A stretch of 64,000 bases of DNA from contig NZ_JACSNY010000005.1 of assembly GCF_016902535.1 (NCBI RefSeq), forward strand, positions 62,001 through 126,000, in the 5' to 3' direction. A program made the position numbers and the translations under genes. How positions within the stretch are numbered: the first letter of the stretch is position 1; each line of letters begins with the position of its first letter. Source of the DNA: Anaerotignum lactatifermentans (GTDB lineage Bacteria; Bacillota; Clostridia; Lachnospirales; Anaerotignaceae). Under the pieces are notes generated by a model that made no database searches, was not told the DNA's origin, and saw nothing but the letters and a program-made list of their open reading frames with translations. Shown here one piece after another: positions 7,990-16,685 of the stretch.

Positions 7990-8063
7990 CTCCGTCCAAT
8001 GTTACAAAAAATCCCTGAAAGTTGCACCAAAATTACAGTTATGTTACAGTTGCCCCAAATCCC

Positions 8064-8092
8064 TTGCCATTTCGCTCTCACCCGGATATAAT
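8064..8092 (+). promoter_or_regulatory. Promoter of surface-protein gene 1
   Basis: TTGCCA at 8064-8069, exactly 17 bp, TATAAT at 8087-8092, followed by GACAATGC. The same -35, spacing and post -10 pattern recurs before the other two large paralogues. Predicted start near 8099 gives a leader of about 225 nt. Confidence 0.85.
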
Positions 8093-8098
8093 GACAAT

Positions 8099-8322
8099 GC
8101 AAAGTAAATTTTAATGTTCTCTCATCCGGAACGGAACGGTAAGCCAAGGGAGGACGCGCTGCGGCGGCGGCCATAGGAATGGGTGAGGACGCCAAAGGAA
8201 CGCGGACTGCCGAAGCCCAACGGAAAGGGATGGGGCGGAGGACGGCAAAATCCAAATGCGCTTCGTTGTATAATTATAAAACGAACACGAACATTTAAAA
8301 ATGAAAAAGGAGGACGATAACA
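8099..8322 (+). promoter_or_regulatory. Long 5' leader of surface-protein gene 1 with conserved elements
   Basis: GC-rich leader with GGAATGGGT at 8176-8184 and a 24-bp near-palindrome TTCGTT-N12-AACGAA at 8262-8285 (inner TATAATTATA is itself palindromic), 37 nt before the ATG, then AGGAGGACGATAACA. Both elements recur in the leaders of the second and third paralogues. Confidence 0.6.
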
Positions 8323-11300
8323 ATGAAAAAGTTTATTTCATTTGTTATGGCTGCGGCTATGGTAGCATCCCTGGTGCCCGCTACAGCTTTTGCGAAATCC
8401 AACAATGGTGAAGTAAGCGCGACAGCAAGCATCATCAACGCTTGGAGTGTAACAAAAGCAGACCAGAGCCAGGGTAGAATCGAGGGTACAGATGCTCCCG
8501 AACTGCAGCTGAAGATCACAAAAGCGGACTACAAACAGACAACAGTAGACGCAAATGAGATCGAAGCGAAATTCACACTGACACTGGACGGCGCAGAATG
8601 GCTGGGCAACACTGACGCACAGATCGAACAGAACGTTCTGAACGCGATCACAGTGGAAGACAAAGACCACGACAATATCGTTGGTACATGGGATCCCAAT
8701 GCTACAGCAGCAACAACAACCTATGCCTACACCAAATCTGGTACAGGTAACGGTGGTAATGGTGATGCTATCGTAGCGGCTTGGAAAGCAGCAGCAGCTA
8801 ATCAGGAATACGGCTACTGGGATAAAGATACACAGGGTGACCACTTCGTATCCATCTACTCCGTATACGAAGCTATGGCTGAAAAAGAAGGCAATGTTAA
8901 CCCCGCAAAATCTGTTGCCGCACAGAAAGCAAAACTGTTCGAATTGGTTGTAAATGCATCCGCAACTCCTGCAAAGTGGATGGAAACAACAGACTATCTG
9001 GGTACAGGCAAAGAAGGCTGGGTTTGCACAGAGACAGATAGCACATATGGCACACCCGGTACATTCAAGGCTCTGGGCACAAACGCTGCAGATGCAACCA
9101 CAGGTCTGCCTGAAAACGTACAGAGCTTCGCTGATCTGGTAGCTGGCACATACACAGCTGCTGAAGCAGAAACAGCTCTGGGCGATGATCTGGATACAGC
9201 TGTAACTGCTTCTTATGACTATGGTTACCGCGTTCTGAGAGCATCCACAGCAGCTGAAGGCGCTTATACACCTGCTGGCGCACGTGTTGGTGACATCGAA
9301 GTTGACGTTATCGACGACAACACAGTAGAAGTTACTATCCACGGTAAATTCGCTGTTGACGACGTTATCGCTGTAAACCTGGTTTCCGTAATGGACAGCT
9401 TCAACACAAACAAAACAGCTACAGTATCTGTTGAATCTGATTTGGTAAACGCTGACGACCTGGTATACGTTTCCGTTAAGAAAGCAGGCATCGAAGCTTC
9501 CATCAGAAAGACAGTAAACGTTGCTGAAGAAGAAGTTGTTGATCTGTATGACGGCGGTCTGGTAATCAAAGAAGCAGTTGACGGTTCCTGGACAAACGTT
9601 AACATAGTAGAACTGAAACTGAACAAAGGTTTCGAATTTACAACAGCTAACGGCGTAACAGTAGAATCCGGCAATGCTAATATTGGTGCTGCCGTTCGTC
9701 TGGATGGCGACGACAAACTGGTGATCACAGGCCTGCGCAACAACGTTGTAGATGGCAAGATCACAGTAAAAGGTATGGAAATCGAAGCTACATCCGCTAA
9801 ATCCGGCGCAACAGCTACAATCACAGTAACAGCTGGCGATATGTCCAAAGTTACAGTAGAAGTTGCTAAGGTTGTTGATTACAAAGTAGTTATGTCCGTT
9901 GACGAAGATCTGGATGTTCCCGTAATCTACAGCGGCGTTAACGTAAACAACGACGGTATCACAGACAGTTCCGATCACGAAACACTGGAGATCACACTGG
10001 AAGAAACATTCCCCGGCGCTTGGAGCTCCAGACAGGGCTTTGATATCACTCTGCCCGATGGCGTATATGTAACAGACGTTGAAGTTGTAGAAGCAGATAA
10101 CTTCTTCATCAATGGTCAGGGCGGCCGGAACGGCAACGCATTTGACGAAGGCAACTGGACAAAAGCATTCTGGGATGCATACCGTGACGGCGACTACAAG
10201 AACTTCGAATTCGGTAAGAGAGTATTCGACGACGTAGACGTTGACCTGGCAGAAGATCCCGCATCTCTGACATTCATTCTGACACTGGTAGCAGACCCCG
10301 GCTTTGAAGGCGATGTAGAAGTTGGCTTCGAAGGCGCTCTGGTTGATACACAGTCCGTAGTAGCTGCTAAATTTGTAGCTCCTTACACAGTAAAAGCTGA
10401 ACAGAACGATCTGAAGATCGACTCCAGATACACAACTATCCCTACTGACATCGTTGTAACAGAAACAGCAGACGGTCTGTGGGATGACGGTGCTGATGCA
10501 GCTGAATTCAGATTCAACATTGAAAAAGGTCTCATCTCCTTCGAAGATGACGCTACATTCACAGTAGACAACGACAGCGAACTGGATATCGACAACGATA
10601 CATTCAATGTTGATGGCAACAGAGACGCTGGTCTGAGCTTCACAGTAACAGATGTTTCCGACAAGGCTGCAACAGTTACAATCTCCGATATGGAACTGTT
10701 CATGGAAAGAAACATCCCCGCTGGCGCATATGCTCTGGAACTGGAAACATCCATGTCCGATGGCTACCTGGCACAGACTCTGTTCGCAGCTGAAGACGCT
10801 GTTATGAACGACAATGGTGTTATCACAACAGCTGCTCCTGCTATGGCTACAGCTACAAACGCTCAGCTGGATAACGACAACTGGGTTGATAGCGTACAGG
10901 ACTACAGCAACGTTGTAAGAGACAAATTCATCAACGTTATCACAGCTCCTAGAGATGAAGACGGTTTCACAACAAAGATCACAGTTCCCGTTGGCGAATC
11001 CTACATCATCGCTGGTGAAGTAAAAGTTGAAATCGACACACCCGCATACATCAATGCAAACGGCTACACAATGCTGCCTCTGAGAGCAGTAGCAGTAGCT
11101 CTGGGTATCGACAACAACTCCGTTCTGTGGGATCAGTCCACAAGAACAGCTACTATCCTGTATGGCAACAGAGTTGTATCCATGCAGAATGGTGCAAGCG
11201 TTATGTACATCAACGGCCAGGCAGTAGCTACAAAGGCTGGCGTTGAAATCACAAACGACAGAACATTCCTGAGCCTGAGAGATCTGGGCACAGCTATGAA

Positions 11301-11370
11301 CGTAACAGACATCTCTTGGGATGCTGCTACAAGAACAGCTTACCTGAACGCAGGCGTTGCAGAAGCTTAA
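8323..11370 (+). CDS. Large secreted surface (S-layer-like) protein 1, stalk domain
   Basis: 1015 aa. A signal peptide (MKKFISFVMAAAMVASLVP, cleavage after TAFA at about residue 24) leads to an acidic, beta-rich repeat-like body, ending in a copper amine oxidase N-terminal/stalk domain (residues about 885-1008: YINANGYTMLPLRAVAVALG, SVLWDQSTRTATILYGN, DRTFLSLRDLGTAM). That domain in Clostridia surface proteins serves as a wall-associated module, not an oxidase. Strongly biased, low-diversity codon use, a strong promoter, long leader and perfect ribosome site point to very high expression, as for an S-layer subunit. Closely similar to protein 3 throughout and to protein 2 in the C-terminal two thirds. 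The S-layer role is inference; no SLH or CWB2 repeats are present. Confidence 0.8.
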   Translation: MKKFISFVMAAAMVASLVPATAFAKSNNGEVSATASIINAWSVTKADQSQGRIEGTDAPELQLKITKADYKQTTVDANEIEAKFTLTLDGAEWLGNTDAQIEQNVLNAITVEDKDHDNIVGTWDPNATAATTTYAYTKSGTGNGGNGDAIVAAWKAAAANQEYGYWDKDTQGDHFVSIYSVYEAMAEKEGNVNPAKSVAAQKAKLFELVVNASATPAKWMETTDYLGTGKEGWVCTETDSTYGTPGTFKALGTNAADATTGLPENVQSFADLVAGTYTAAEAETALGDDLDTAVTASYDYGYRVLRASTAAEGAYTPAGARVGDIEVDVIDDNTVEVTIHGKFAVDDVIAVNLVSVMDSFNTNKTATVSVESDLVNADDLVYVSVKKAGIEASIRKTVNVAEEEVVDLYDGGLVIKEAVDGSWTNVNIVELKLNKGFEFTTANGVTVESGNANIGAAVRLDGDDKLVITGLRNNVVDGKITVKGMEIEATSAKSGATATITVTAGDMSKVTVEVAKVVDYKVVMSVDEDLDVPVIYSGVNVNNDGITDSSDHETLEITLEETFPGAWSSRQGFDITLPDGVYVTDVEVVEADNFFINGQGGRNGNAFDEGNWTKAFWDAYRDGDYKNFEFGKRVFDDVDVDLAEDPASLTFILTLVADPGFEGDVEVGFEGALVDTQSVVAAKFVAPYTVKAEQNDLKIDSRYTTIPTDIVVTETADGLWDDGADAAEFRFNIEKGLISFEDDATFTVDNDSELDIDNDTFNVDGNRDAGLSFTVTDVSDKAATVTISDMELFMERNIPAGAYALELETSMSDGYLAQTLFAAEDAVMNDNGVITTAAPAMATATNAQLDNDNWVDSVQDYSNVVRDKFINVITAPRDEDGFTTKITVPVGESYIIAGEVKVEIDTPAYINANGYTMLPLRAVAVALGIDNNSVLWDQSTRTATILYGNRVVSMQNGASVMYINGQAVATKAGVEITNDRTFLSLRDLGTAMNVTDISWDAATRTAYLNAGVAEA

Positions 11371-11721
11371 TCTCTGGATTAAACTGAATCAAGGATAATT
11401 TTTAAGGAGAGTCCGAAAGCAGTCCCCTTCGGGGGACTGCCGTAGGGCTCTTTTTTTGTGTAAAAAATCATCCTACTTTTTTGATGGAAAACCCATGCAG
11501 AAAGTTGCGTTTTAATTATTAACATATTCTATACTTTTTCTTAACGAAAGCTGTTTTGAAAAAGTCGTTTTTTTGTCTGATTCTGCTTGATAAATCAGGC
11601 TTTTTTATGTTTGCGGCATGATATTCGTTTCTGTTCGCATCAGAGAACCTTGATTTTCCGGGATTCTTTGGAAAAAAGACGAACATGTCTTAACGAAATC
11701 TTTATACTTTATGAAAACCTA
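11371..11721. other. Intergenic region after surface-protein gene 1
   Basis: Contains the terminator of gene 1 and AT-rich sequence up to the promoter of gene 2 (11722). I see no credible gene; the open frame running into gene 2 lacks a ribosome site until 11983. Confidence 0.5.
11419..11457 (+). terminator. Terminator of surface-protein gene 1
   Basis: GCAGTCCCC-TTCG-GGGGACTGC, a UUCG tetraloop hairpin, then GGGCTC and TTTTTTT. Confidence 0.85.
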
Positions 11722-11750
11722 TTGCCATGGATTTCTAATGCAGTTATAAT
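11722..11750 (+). promoter_or_regulatory. Promoter of surface-protein gene 2
   Basis: TTGCCA at 11722-11727, 17-bp spacer, TATAAT at 11745-11750, followed by GTTCCTGC. Same architecture as the promoter of gene 1. Confidence 0.85.
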
Positions 11751-11756
11751 GTTCCT

Positions 11757-11982
11757 GCAATCATGCTTTCATGTTTTCTGCTGGCGGCGGATCAAATGGC
11801 GGAAGCGGAAAAAGAAACGGAAATGGTCTTTTGGAATGGGTGGCGATCATGGAAGGGACTTGGACGGCGGAAATCAGGCGATACAAAGCGGGAGAAACAA
11901 AAAGCATAGTTGCGCTTCGTTGTATAATTATGGAACGAAACTGAAAGACGAGAAAGACGAGATAAGAAGGAGGACGATCACA
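11757..11982 (+). promoter_or_regulatory. Long 5' leader of surface-protein gene 2
   Basis: About 226 nt. GGAATGGGT at 11833-11841; palindrome TTCGTT-N12-AACGAA at 11916-11939, nearly identical to that of gene 1 (GCGCTTCGTTGTATAATTAT is shared); then AGGAGGACGATCACA and the ATG. Confidence 0.6.
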
Positions 11983-14952
11983 ATGAAAAGAGTACTTTCA
12001 TTGGTTCTGACCGCGGCAATCGCGGCATCCCTGGTCCCCGCTACGGCTTTTGCCGCTGGAGATGATATCAAGGCGACAGCAAAGGTAATCGGCGCATGGA
12101 CAAGAAACAAAGACGCCCTGGGAAATGGCGTGATTTCCGGTGATGTGCCGGAACTGCAGTTAAAAGTAACAAGTGCGTCTAATAAAATGACAGGCGGCAA
12201 GCTGCCGGTCAATAGCGTAACAGTAACACTGGATAACGCGGATTTTGACGCAAAAGCGGCCAATGGTATTACAATTGTGGATAAAGATGGTGCTGATTTG
12301 ACAAAAGGCACTTCCACAGGTGTAACAGCGCGCTACAAATACGTAGCGGTAGCTGAGGATACCTACAAAGATGCTATTTGGAAATACCTCATTGGTGATA
12401 CAAATGCGCTGGAAGGTTACCAGATGGTTGAAAACACAATGGATCTGACAAAATGGTACGATAACCAGACAGATATCAAGAAAACACTGAAAAAAGCGGT
12501 AGATGATACCGGTAATAAGGTAACAAAGAAAACCGCGGAAGAAAACATGAAAGCGGACTTTGACGCGGCAGCGACAGACGCGTCCAATGACAGCGGCGCA
12601 AACAAGGAAAAAGGTCAGGCGCTGGGCTTCAAACAGAGCGATACAGCAAAATTTGAAGACTACGCTCTGGGCAGCAACAACACTTATTTCAAGGTGACAG
12701 CAAAGACTGGCCCTGTGTCTATTGCGAAAGACCAGATCCTGCTGGTGCTCAACGGCGGCAAGGAGTATGTGGAAACTTATACTCCCGCTGATATGACAAC
12801 ATGGTGGGGTACAAACAGTGCGGCAGTTATGGGCACAGATGTTGTTGTGACTGTAGCGACAGATGAAGTGGTTGGTACTCCTTCCGCGGACAGAAAGGTA
12901 GTAGCGAAAAATATCGAGGTAAAGAACAACGAGCTGACCTTCGATGTAGAAGGCTTCCTGTATGAAGGTGACGTGATCTCTGTAGATCTCTACTCCACAA
13001 TGAAGAAGACTTCCAAAAACGCTACTGTATCTGTAGATTCCAAAATGGTAGAAAAGGCAAATGACCTGGTTTATGTCAGCGTTGCGGATAAAGGCTTTAC
13101 AGCGTCCGTGAAAAAGACCGTAAAGGTTGCGCAGGATGAAGTTGTTTTCCTGCACGAAAATGGCCTGAAACTGAAAGAGTCTGTAAAGGATTCCTTCCAG
13201 GCGAAAGATAAAGTAACTCTGAAGCTGAACAAAGGCTTTAAATTCTCCAAAACAGATGTATATGTAAATGGAGAAAAAGCAGATGTTGCTTTCGATGGCA
13301 ACGAAATGACCTTTGAAGTGACAGATGCCATGCTGAAAGCAAAAGGCGCACTGGACAGCGGTGAACTGGTGACTTTGACGATCAAGAGCAAAATCGGCGG
13401 CAAAGATGATGGCCTGAAAATTGAGGCTGATGGCGCGAAAACCGGTGCGAAAGCAACGATTACCGCGCAGGTTGGCAAGCTGGACAAAGTTTCCGTTGAA
13501 GTTGCGGAAGTTGTAGACTACAAAGTAGTGATGTCCACAGATAAGGACAAAGACCTGCCCGTAATTTACAGCGGTACTAACGTAAACAACGAAGGTATTA
13601 CAAATAGCTCCAACCACAAAACAGTGGAAATTACACTGGAGGAAACATTCCCCGGCGCATGGAGCATGAGACAGGGCTTCAACATCACTCTGCCTGACGG
13701 CGTTTATGTAGCTGACGTGGAAGTAAAAGACGCAGAAAACTTCTTCCGGAACGGCAAAGAGCTGGGCAGCACAGACGCGAAACAGGCTTGGCAGGATGCT
13801 TTCGAAAAAGCATACAAAGATGGTAAGTACAAAAACTTCGAATTTGGCAAGAGAACATTTGATGATGTTAATGTAACTCTGGCAAAGAACCCCGCGAAAG
13901 TAACATTCGTACTGGTTCTGGTTGCTGACCCCGGCTTCGAAGGCGATGTAAAGGTTGGTTTTGAAGGTGCACTGGTAGACAAACAGAGCGTATCCGCAGC
14001 GAAATTTGCTGTACCTTACAAGGTAGAAGCACAGCAGAACGATCTGAAGATCGATACCAGAAACACAAAGATCCCTACAAACATCATTGTAAAAGAAACA
14101 GCAGATGGTCTGTGGGATAAGAAAGCAAAATTTACTTTCAACATCGAAAAGAACCTGATCCGTTTTGAGGATGACGCGAAATTTACAGCTGATAAGGACA
14201 GTGGTCTGGCAGTAACAGATACACAGAACCAGAAAGAGCTGACATTCAGCGTAAAAACTGTTTCCGATAAGGCTGCAACAGTAACGATTTCCGATATGTC
14301 CCTGTTTATGGATAGAAACATTCCCGCCGGCAAATATGCTCTGGAAATGGCTTCTACTATGACAGCTGGCTATGACGCGCAGAAACTGTACGCGAACGAA
14401 GATGGCAATAAAGTACCTGCGGATGGCAGAGACTATAAAGGAAACAGCAACAGAGACAACTACATCAGCGATGTAACAAAATACAAAAAGACTGTAAAAG
14501 ACAGCTTTATCAATGTTGTAACAGCGCCCAGAGATGAGGATGGCTTTACAACAAAGATCACTGTACCTGTTGGTGAAAAATACATCGTTGCAGGTGAGAA
14601 GAAGATCGAAATTGATACTCCCGCTTACATCAACGATAAGGGTTACACCATGCTGCCTTTGAGAGCAGTAGCGGTTGCTCTGGGTATTGATAACAACAGC
14701 GTGCTGTGGGATCAGAATACCAGAACAGCTACCATCCTGTACGGCAACAGAGTTGTTTCCATGCAGGCTGGCGCAAGCACCATGTACATCAATGGTCAGG
14801 CAGTGGCAACAAAGGCTGGCGTTGAAATCACCAACGACAGAACCTTCCTGAGCCTGAGAGACCTTGGTACAGCAGTCAATGTAAAAGACATCACTTGGGA
14901 TGGGGCTACAAAGACAGCGTTCCTGAACTATGGTGAAAAAGCTGCCGTGTAA
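11983..14952 (+). CDS. Large secreted surface (S-layer-like) protein 2, stalk domain
   Basis: 989 aa from the ATG with AGGAGG upstream; the open frame extends 132 codons further 5' but has no signal sequence or ribosome site there and would cover the promoter. Signal peptide MKRVLSLVLTAAIAASLVP, cleavage after TAFA. The first 350 residues differ from proteins 1 and 3, being lysine-rich and lacking their conserved blocks, whereas the middle (VVDYKVVMSTDKDKDLPVIY, EETFPGAWSMRQGFNITLPD) and C-terminal stalk domain (about 860-980) match closely. This suggests duplication followed by divergence or exchange of the exposed N-terminal part. Followed by a strong terminator. Function as surface-layer component is inferred. 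Confidence 0.8.
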   Translation: MKRVLSLVLTAAIAASLVPATAFAAGDDIKATAKVIGAWTRNKDALGNGVISGDVPELQLKVTSASNKMTGGKLPVNSVTVTLDNADFDAKAANGITIVDKDGADLTKGTSTGVTARYKYVAVAEDTYKDAIWKYLIGDTNALEGYQMVENTMDLTKWYDNQTDIKKTLKKAVDDTGNKVTKKTAEENMKADFDAAATDASNDSGANKEKGQALGFKQSDTAKFEDYALGSNNTYFKVTAKTGPVSIAKDQILLVLNGGKEYVETYTPADMTTWWGTNSAAVMGTDVVVTVATDEVVGTPSADRKVVAKNIEVKNNELTFDVEGFLYEGDVISVDLYSTMKKTSKNATVSVDSKMVEKANDLVYVSVADKGFTASVKKTVKVAQDEVVFLHENGLKLKESVKDSFQAKDKVTLKLNKGFKFSKTDVYVNGEKADVAFDGNEMTFEVTDAMLKAKGALDSGELVTLTIKSKIGGKDDGLKIEADGAKTGAKATITAQVGKLDKVSVEVAEVVDYKVVMSTDKDKDLPVIYSGTNVNNEGITNSSNHKTVEITLEETFPGAWSMRQGFNITLPDGVYVADVEVKDAENFFRNGKELGSTDAKQAWQDAFEKAYKDGKYKNFEFGKRTFDDVNVTLAKNPAKVTFVLVLVADPGFEGDVKVGFEGALVDKQSVSAAKFAVPYKVEAQQNDLKIDTRNTKIPTNIIVKETADGLWDKKAKFTFNIEKNLIRFEDDAKFTADKDSGLAVTDTQNQKELTFSVKTVSDKAATVTISDMSLFMDRNIPAGKYALEMASTMTAGYDAQKLYANEDGNKVPADGRDYKGNSNRDNYISDVTKYKKTVKDSFINVVTAPRDEDGFTTKITVPVGEKYIVAGEKKIEIDTPAYINDKGYTMLPLRAVAVALGIDNNSVLWDQNTRTATILYGNRVVSMQAGASTMYINGQAVATKAGVEITNDRTFLSLRDLGTAVNVKDITWDGATKTAFLNYGEKAAV

Positions 14953-14986
14953 AACATGACCTCATTTACATGATATAGCAGAATGT

Positions 14987-15060
14987 GCGGGAGGGAATTC
15001 TCCCGCATGAAATAAATAAAGAGCCGAAGATTTCAGAGATGAAATTTTCGGCTCTTTTTT
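14987..15060 (+). terminator. Hairpin plus terminator after surface-protein gene 2
   Basis: First hairpin GCGGGAG/CTCCCGC at 14987-15006; then AAAGAGCCGAAGATTTC paired with GAAATTTTCGGCTCTTT at 15018-15057 and a T run. Confidence 0.85.
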
Positions 15061-15137
15061 ATGCCGGAGCCGTATGTACAGATTTCGTTGTTTTTTCTTT
15101 AAGAAATCATTAACCATGTGAATTTTTCTTATGGATA

Positions 15138-15146
15138 TGGTATAAT
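15138..15146 (+). promoter_or_regulatory. Extended -10 promoter of TolC-like gene
   Basis: TG-G-TATAAT at 15138-15146 with no good -35 at the usual distance; 42 bp before the ATG. It differs from the surface-protein promoters. Confidence 0.55.
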
Positions 15147-15188
15147 AGTTTTAATATAAAAATTTCTTAAGATACAGGAGGAATGACG

Positions 15189-16361
15189 ATGAAATATAGT
15201 TTACATAAAGGAAAAACAGTTGCTTTGGCTTTGGCCGCGGTTCTTTGCCTGCCAGCAACGGCCTTTGCGGCGGAAGACCCCATGGCAGGGATCAAGGTGA
15301 TTTATTCCCCCTCTCCAGAGGAAACCGCGGAGCCTTTGCCGGAACTGACGTTTGAGCAGGCCTTGGAAAAAGCGGAAAAGAAAAGCCCGGATCTCCGCTC
15401 GTTAGCGGATTATGGGGAGTTTTTACAGGCAACGAAAGAAGATTTGTGGGACAAAACTGGATTTTTCTCTGTGCCGGATGCTTCCTATCGTCAGTGGATC
15501 AGTGATTATGTATATTCGTATTATTCCGCTTCTCAGTCCACAGACAGCGGCATGAAGCAGAATGCTATCAATACATCCATGACAAAATTGGCATTGGAAT
15601 CTACAGTAAAGAATTATTTTACTACGATTTTAAGTGATGAAAGCAATTTGGAAGCGGCGAAAGAAGCCGCGAAGGTACAGGACACTTCTTATGAACAAGG
15701 AAAATTGAAGAATGAACTGGGGCTAATGAGCGATTACCAGTTAGAGCAGCTGCGGATTCAGACGGAACAGGCCAATAACAGTGTTGCTTTGCTGGAATAT
15801 ACCCTGGAACAGGAATATCAGAAATTTAACAGTTTGATGGGGGAAGACAGCGAGGCTCGCTTTGATCTGGTTTATGATGTGGAATACGCCCCTTATGAAC
15901 TGCATGGAACTATGGAACAGCATATCAATAATAAGCTGAACAGTGATTACACCGTTTTGTTGAAGGAGCAGGCTGTCAAGGACGCGGAGTTTAAAAATAA
16001 TTATTTGCCCGCATCCTCTGATGGTTCAGAGGCAAAGCAGCTGCAGCTGAATCTGGATAATGCCAATCGTGATCTTAAAACGACAAAAGAGAATAAAGAG
16101 TTGGCGATCCGAAATGCATACAGCACTATCCTGCAGCTGGAAACAAATTACGATAACGCACAGGCTTCTTTGACTCAGGCACAGGCGGATTATCGTGTTG
16201 CACAGATCAATCTGCAGGCGGGCAATGTGACACAGTTAAGTGTGGATCAGGCGGCACTGGCTGTGGCAAAAGCACAGAATGAATTAAATCAGGTCGTTTA
16301 TAATCACGATATGCAGATCTATTTGTTTGAAAATACCAGTCTCCTTGGCAGTGCATCCTAA
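15189..16361 (+). CDS. TolC-family (outer membrane efflux protein-like) secreted coiled-coil protein
   Basis: 390 aa. I choose the second ATG, 7 nt after AGGAGG; the first ATG is one base from it. Signal peptide MKYSLHKGKTVALALAAVLC with AFA cleavage. The mature protein opens with LTFEQALEKAEKKSPDLRSL, the TolC/OEP repeat start, followed by long alpha-helical heptads (ESNLEAAKEAAKV, LRIQTEQANNSVALLEYTLEQEYQKFNSLMGED) and a second repeat (LQLNLDNANRDLKTTKENKELAIRNAYSTILQLE, split here for description; then QINLQAGNVTQLSVDQAALAV). TolC-like proteins in single-membrane Firmicutes exist, but their role is unknown; it lies between two surface-layer genes with its own promoter and terminator. No outer membrane markers are seen in the window. 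Confidence 0.75.
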   Translation: MKYSLHKGKTVALALAAVLCLPATAFAAEDPMAGIKVIYSPSPEETAEPLPELTFEQALEKAEKKSPDLRSLADYGEFLQATKEDLWDKTGFFSVPDASYRQWISDYVYSYYSASQSTDSGMKQNAINTSMTKLALESTVKNYFTTILSDESNLEAAKEAAKVQDTSYEQGKLKNELGLMSDYQLEQLRIQTEQANNSVALLEYTLEQEYQKFNSLMGEDSEARFDLVYDVEYAPYELHGTMEQHINNKLNSDYTVLLKEQAVKDAEFKNNYLPASSDGSEAKQLQLNLDNANRDLKTTKENKELAIRNAYSTILQLETNYDNAQASLTQAQADYRVAQINLQAGNVTQLSVDQAALAVAKAQNELNQVVYNHDMQIYLFENTSLLGSAS

Positions 16362-16449
16362 AGAGGGATGAGAGGAATATGAGAGAATCATGAGAGAAAA
16401 ATGAAGCAACGCTGATTTAAAATAAGAAACAAACCATTTTCTAATATTA

Positions 16450-16481
16450 GGAAACCCTTGATTTTTCAGGGTTTCCTTTTT
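16450..16481 (+). terminator. Terminator of TolC-like gene
   Basis: GGAAACCCT-TGATTTTTC-AGGGTTTCC followed by TTTTT. Confidence 0.85.
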
Positions 16482-16528
16482 ATATGTTACGACTTTGTTA
16501 CACTCCCATGAAAAAAAAGCCTTTGCTA

Positions 16529-16557
16529 TTGCCAGAAAAAAACTCCTTTTGTATACT
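16529..16557 (+). promoter_or_regulatory. Promoter of surface-protein gene 3
   Basis: TTGCCA at 16529-16534, 17-bp spacer, TATACT at 16552-16557, followed by GAGCCTGC. Same design as the first two. Confidence 0.82.
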
Positions 16558-16563
16558 GAGCCT

Positions 16564-16685
16564 GCAAAACAGAACTGCAAAAGATGCACGCTCTGGGGCA
16601 GTTTGGAATGGGTCTTGTCCAGGGAGGGTTCGGTTCGTTTTGTAACTACACAACGAAGAGAAAAACAAAAAGGAGGAAGATAACA
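16564..16685 (+). promoter_or_regulatory. 5' leader of surface-protein gene 3
   Basis: About 120 nt, half the length of the other two leaders, yet it keeps GGAATGGGT (16605-16613) and TTCGTT-N12-AACGAA (16634-16657), the latter 28 nt before the GTG start and followed by AGGAGGAAGATAACA. Confidence 0.6.

Larger units (their letters stand above)
7741..8063. other. Intergenic control region with DnaA boxes and repeats
   Basis: No gene seen. It contains the ribosome site of the tail-fibre-like gene, a minus-strand hairpin with T tail (7823-7857), three DnaA-box-like 9-mers (7950-7989), and two copies of TTACAGTT 11 bp apart (8033-8040, 8044-8051) just before the promoter of the first surface-protein gene. 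Confidence 0.5.

Noticed and set aside
7950-8102. Chromosomal origin of replication
   Set aside because: DnaA boxes are present but dnaA, dnaN, an AT-rich unwinding element and typical origin genes are absent.
8262-8285. TATAAT inside the leader palindromes as a second promoter
   Set aside because: No -35 at a suitable distance in any of the three leaders, while each has a better promoter further upstream.
8338-9978. Minus-strand open frame of 546 codons over surface-protein gene 1
   Set aside because: Cysteine- and phenylalanine-rich nonsense produced by strong codon bias on the plus strand; no ribosome site or domain.
11587-11982. N-terminal extension of surface protein 2
   Set aside because: It covers the promoter and leader and lacks a ribosome site; the signal peptide starts at 11983.
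12160-13617. Minus-strand open frame of 485 codons over surface-protein gene 2
   Set aside because: Shadow of a strongly biased gene on the plus strand.
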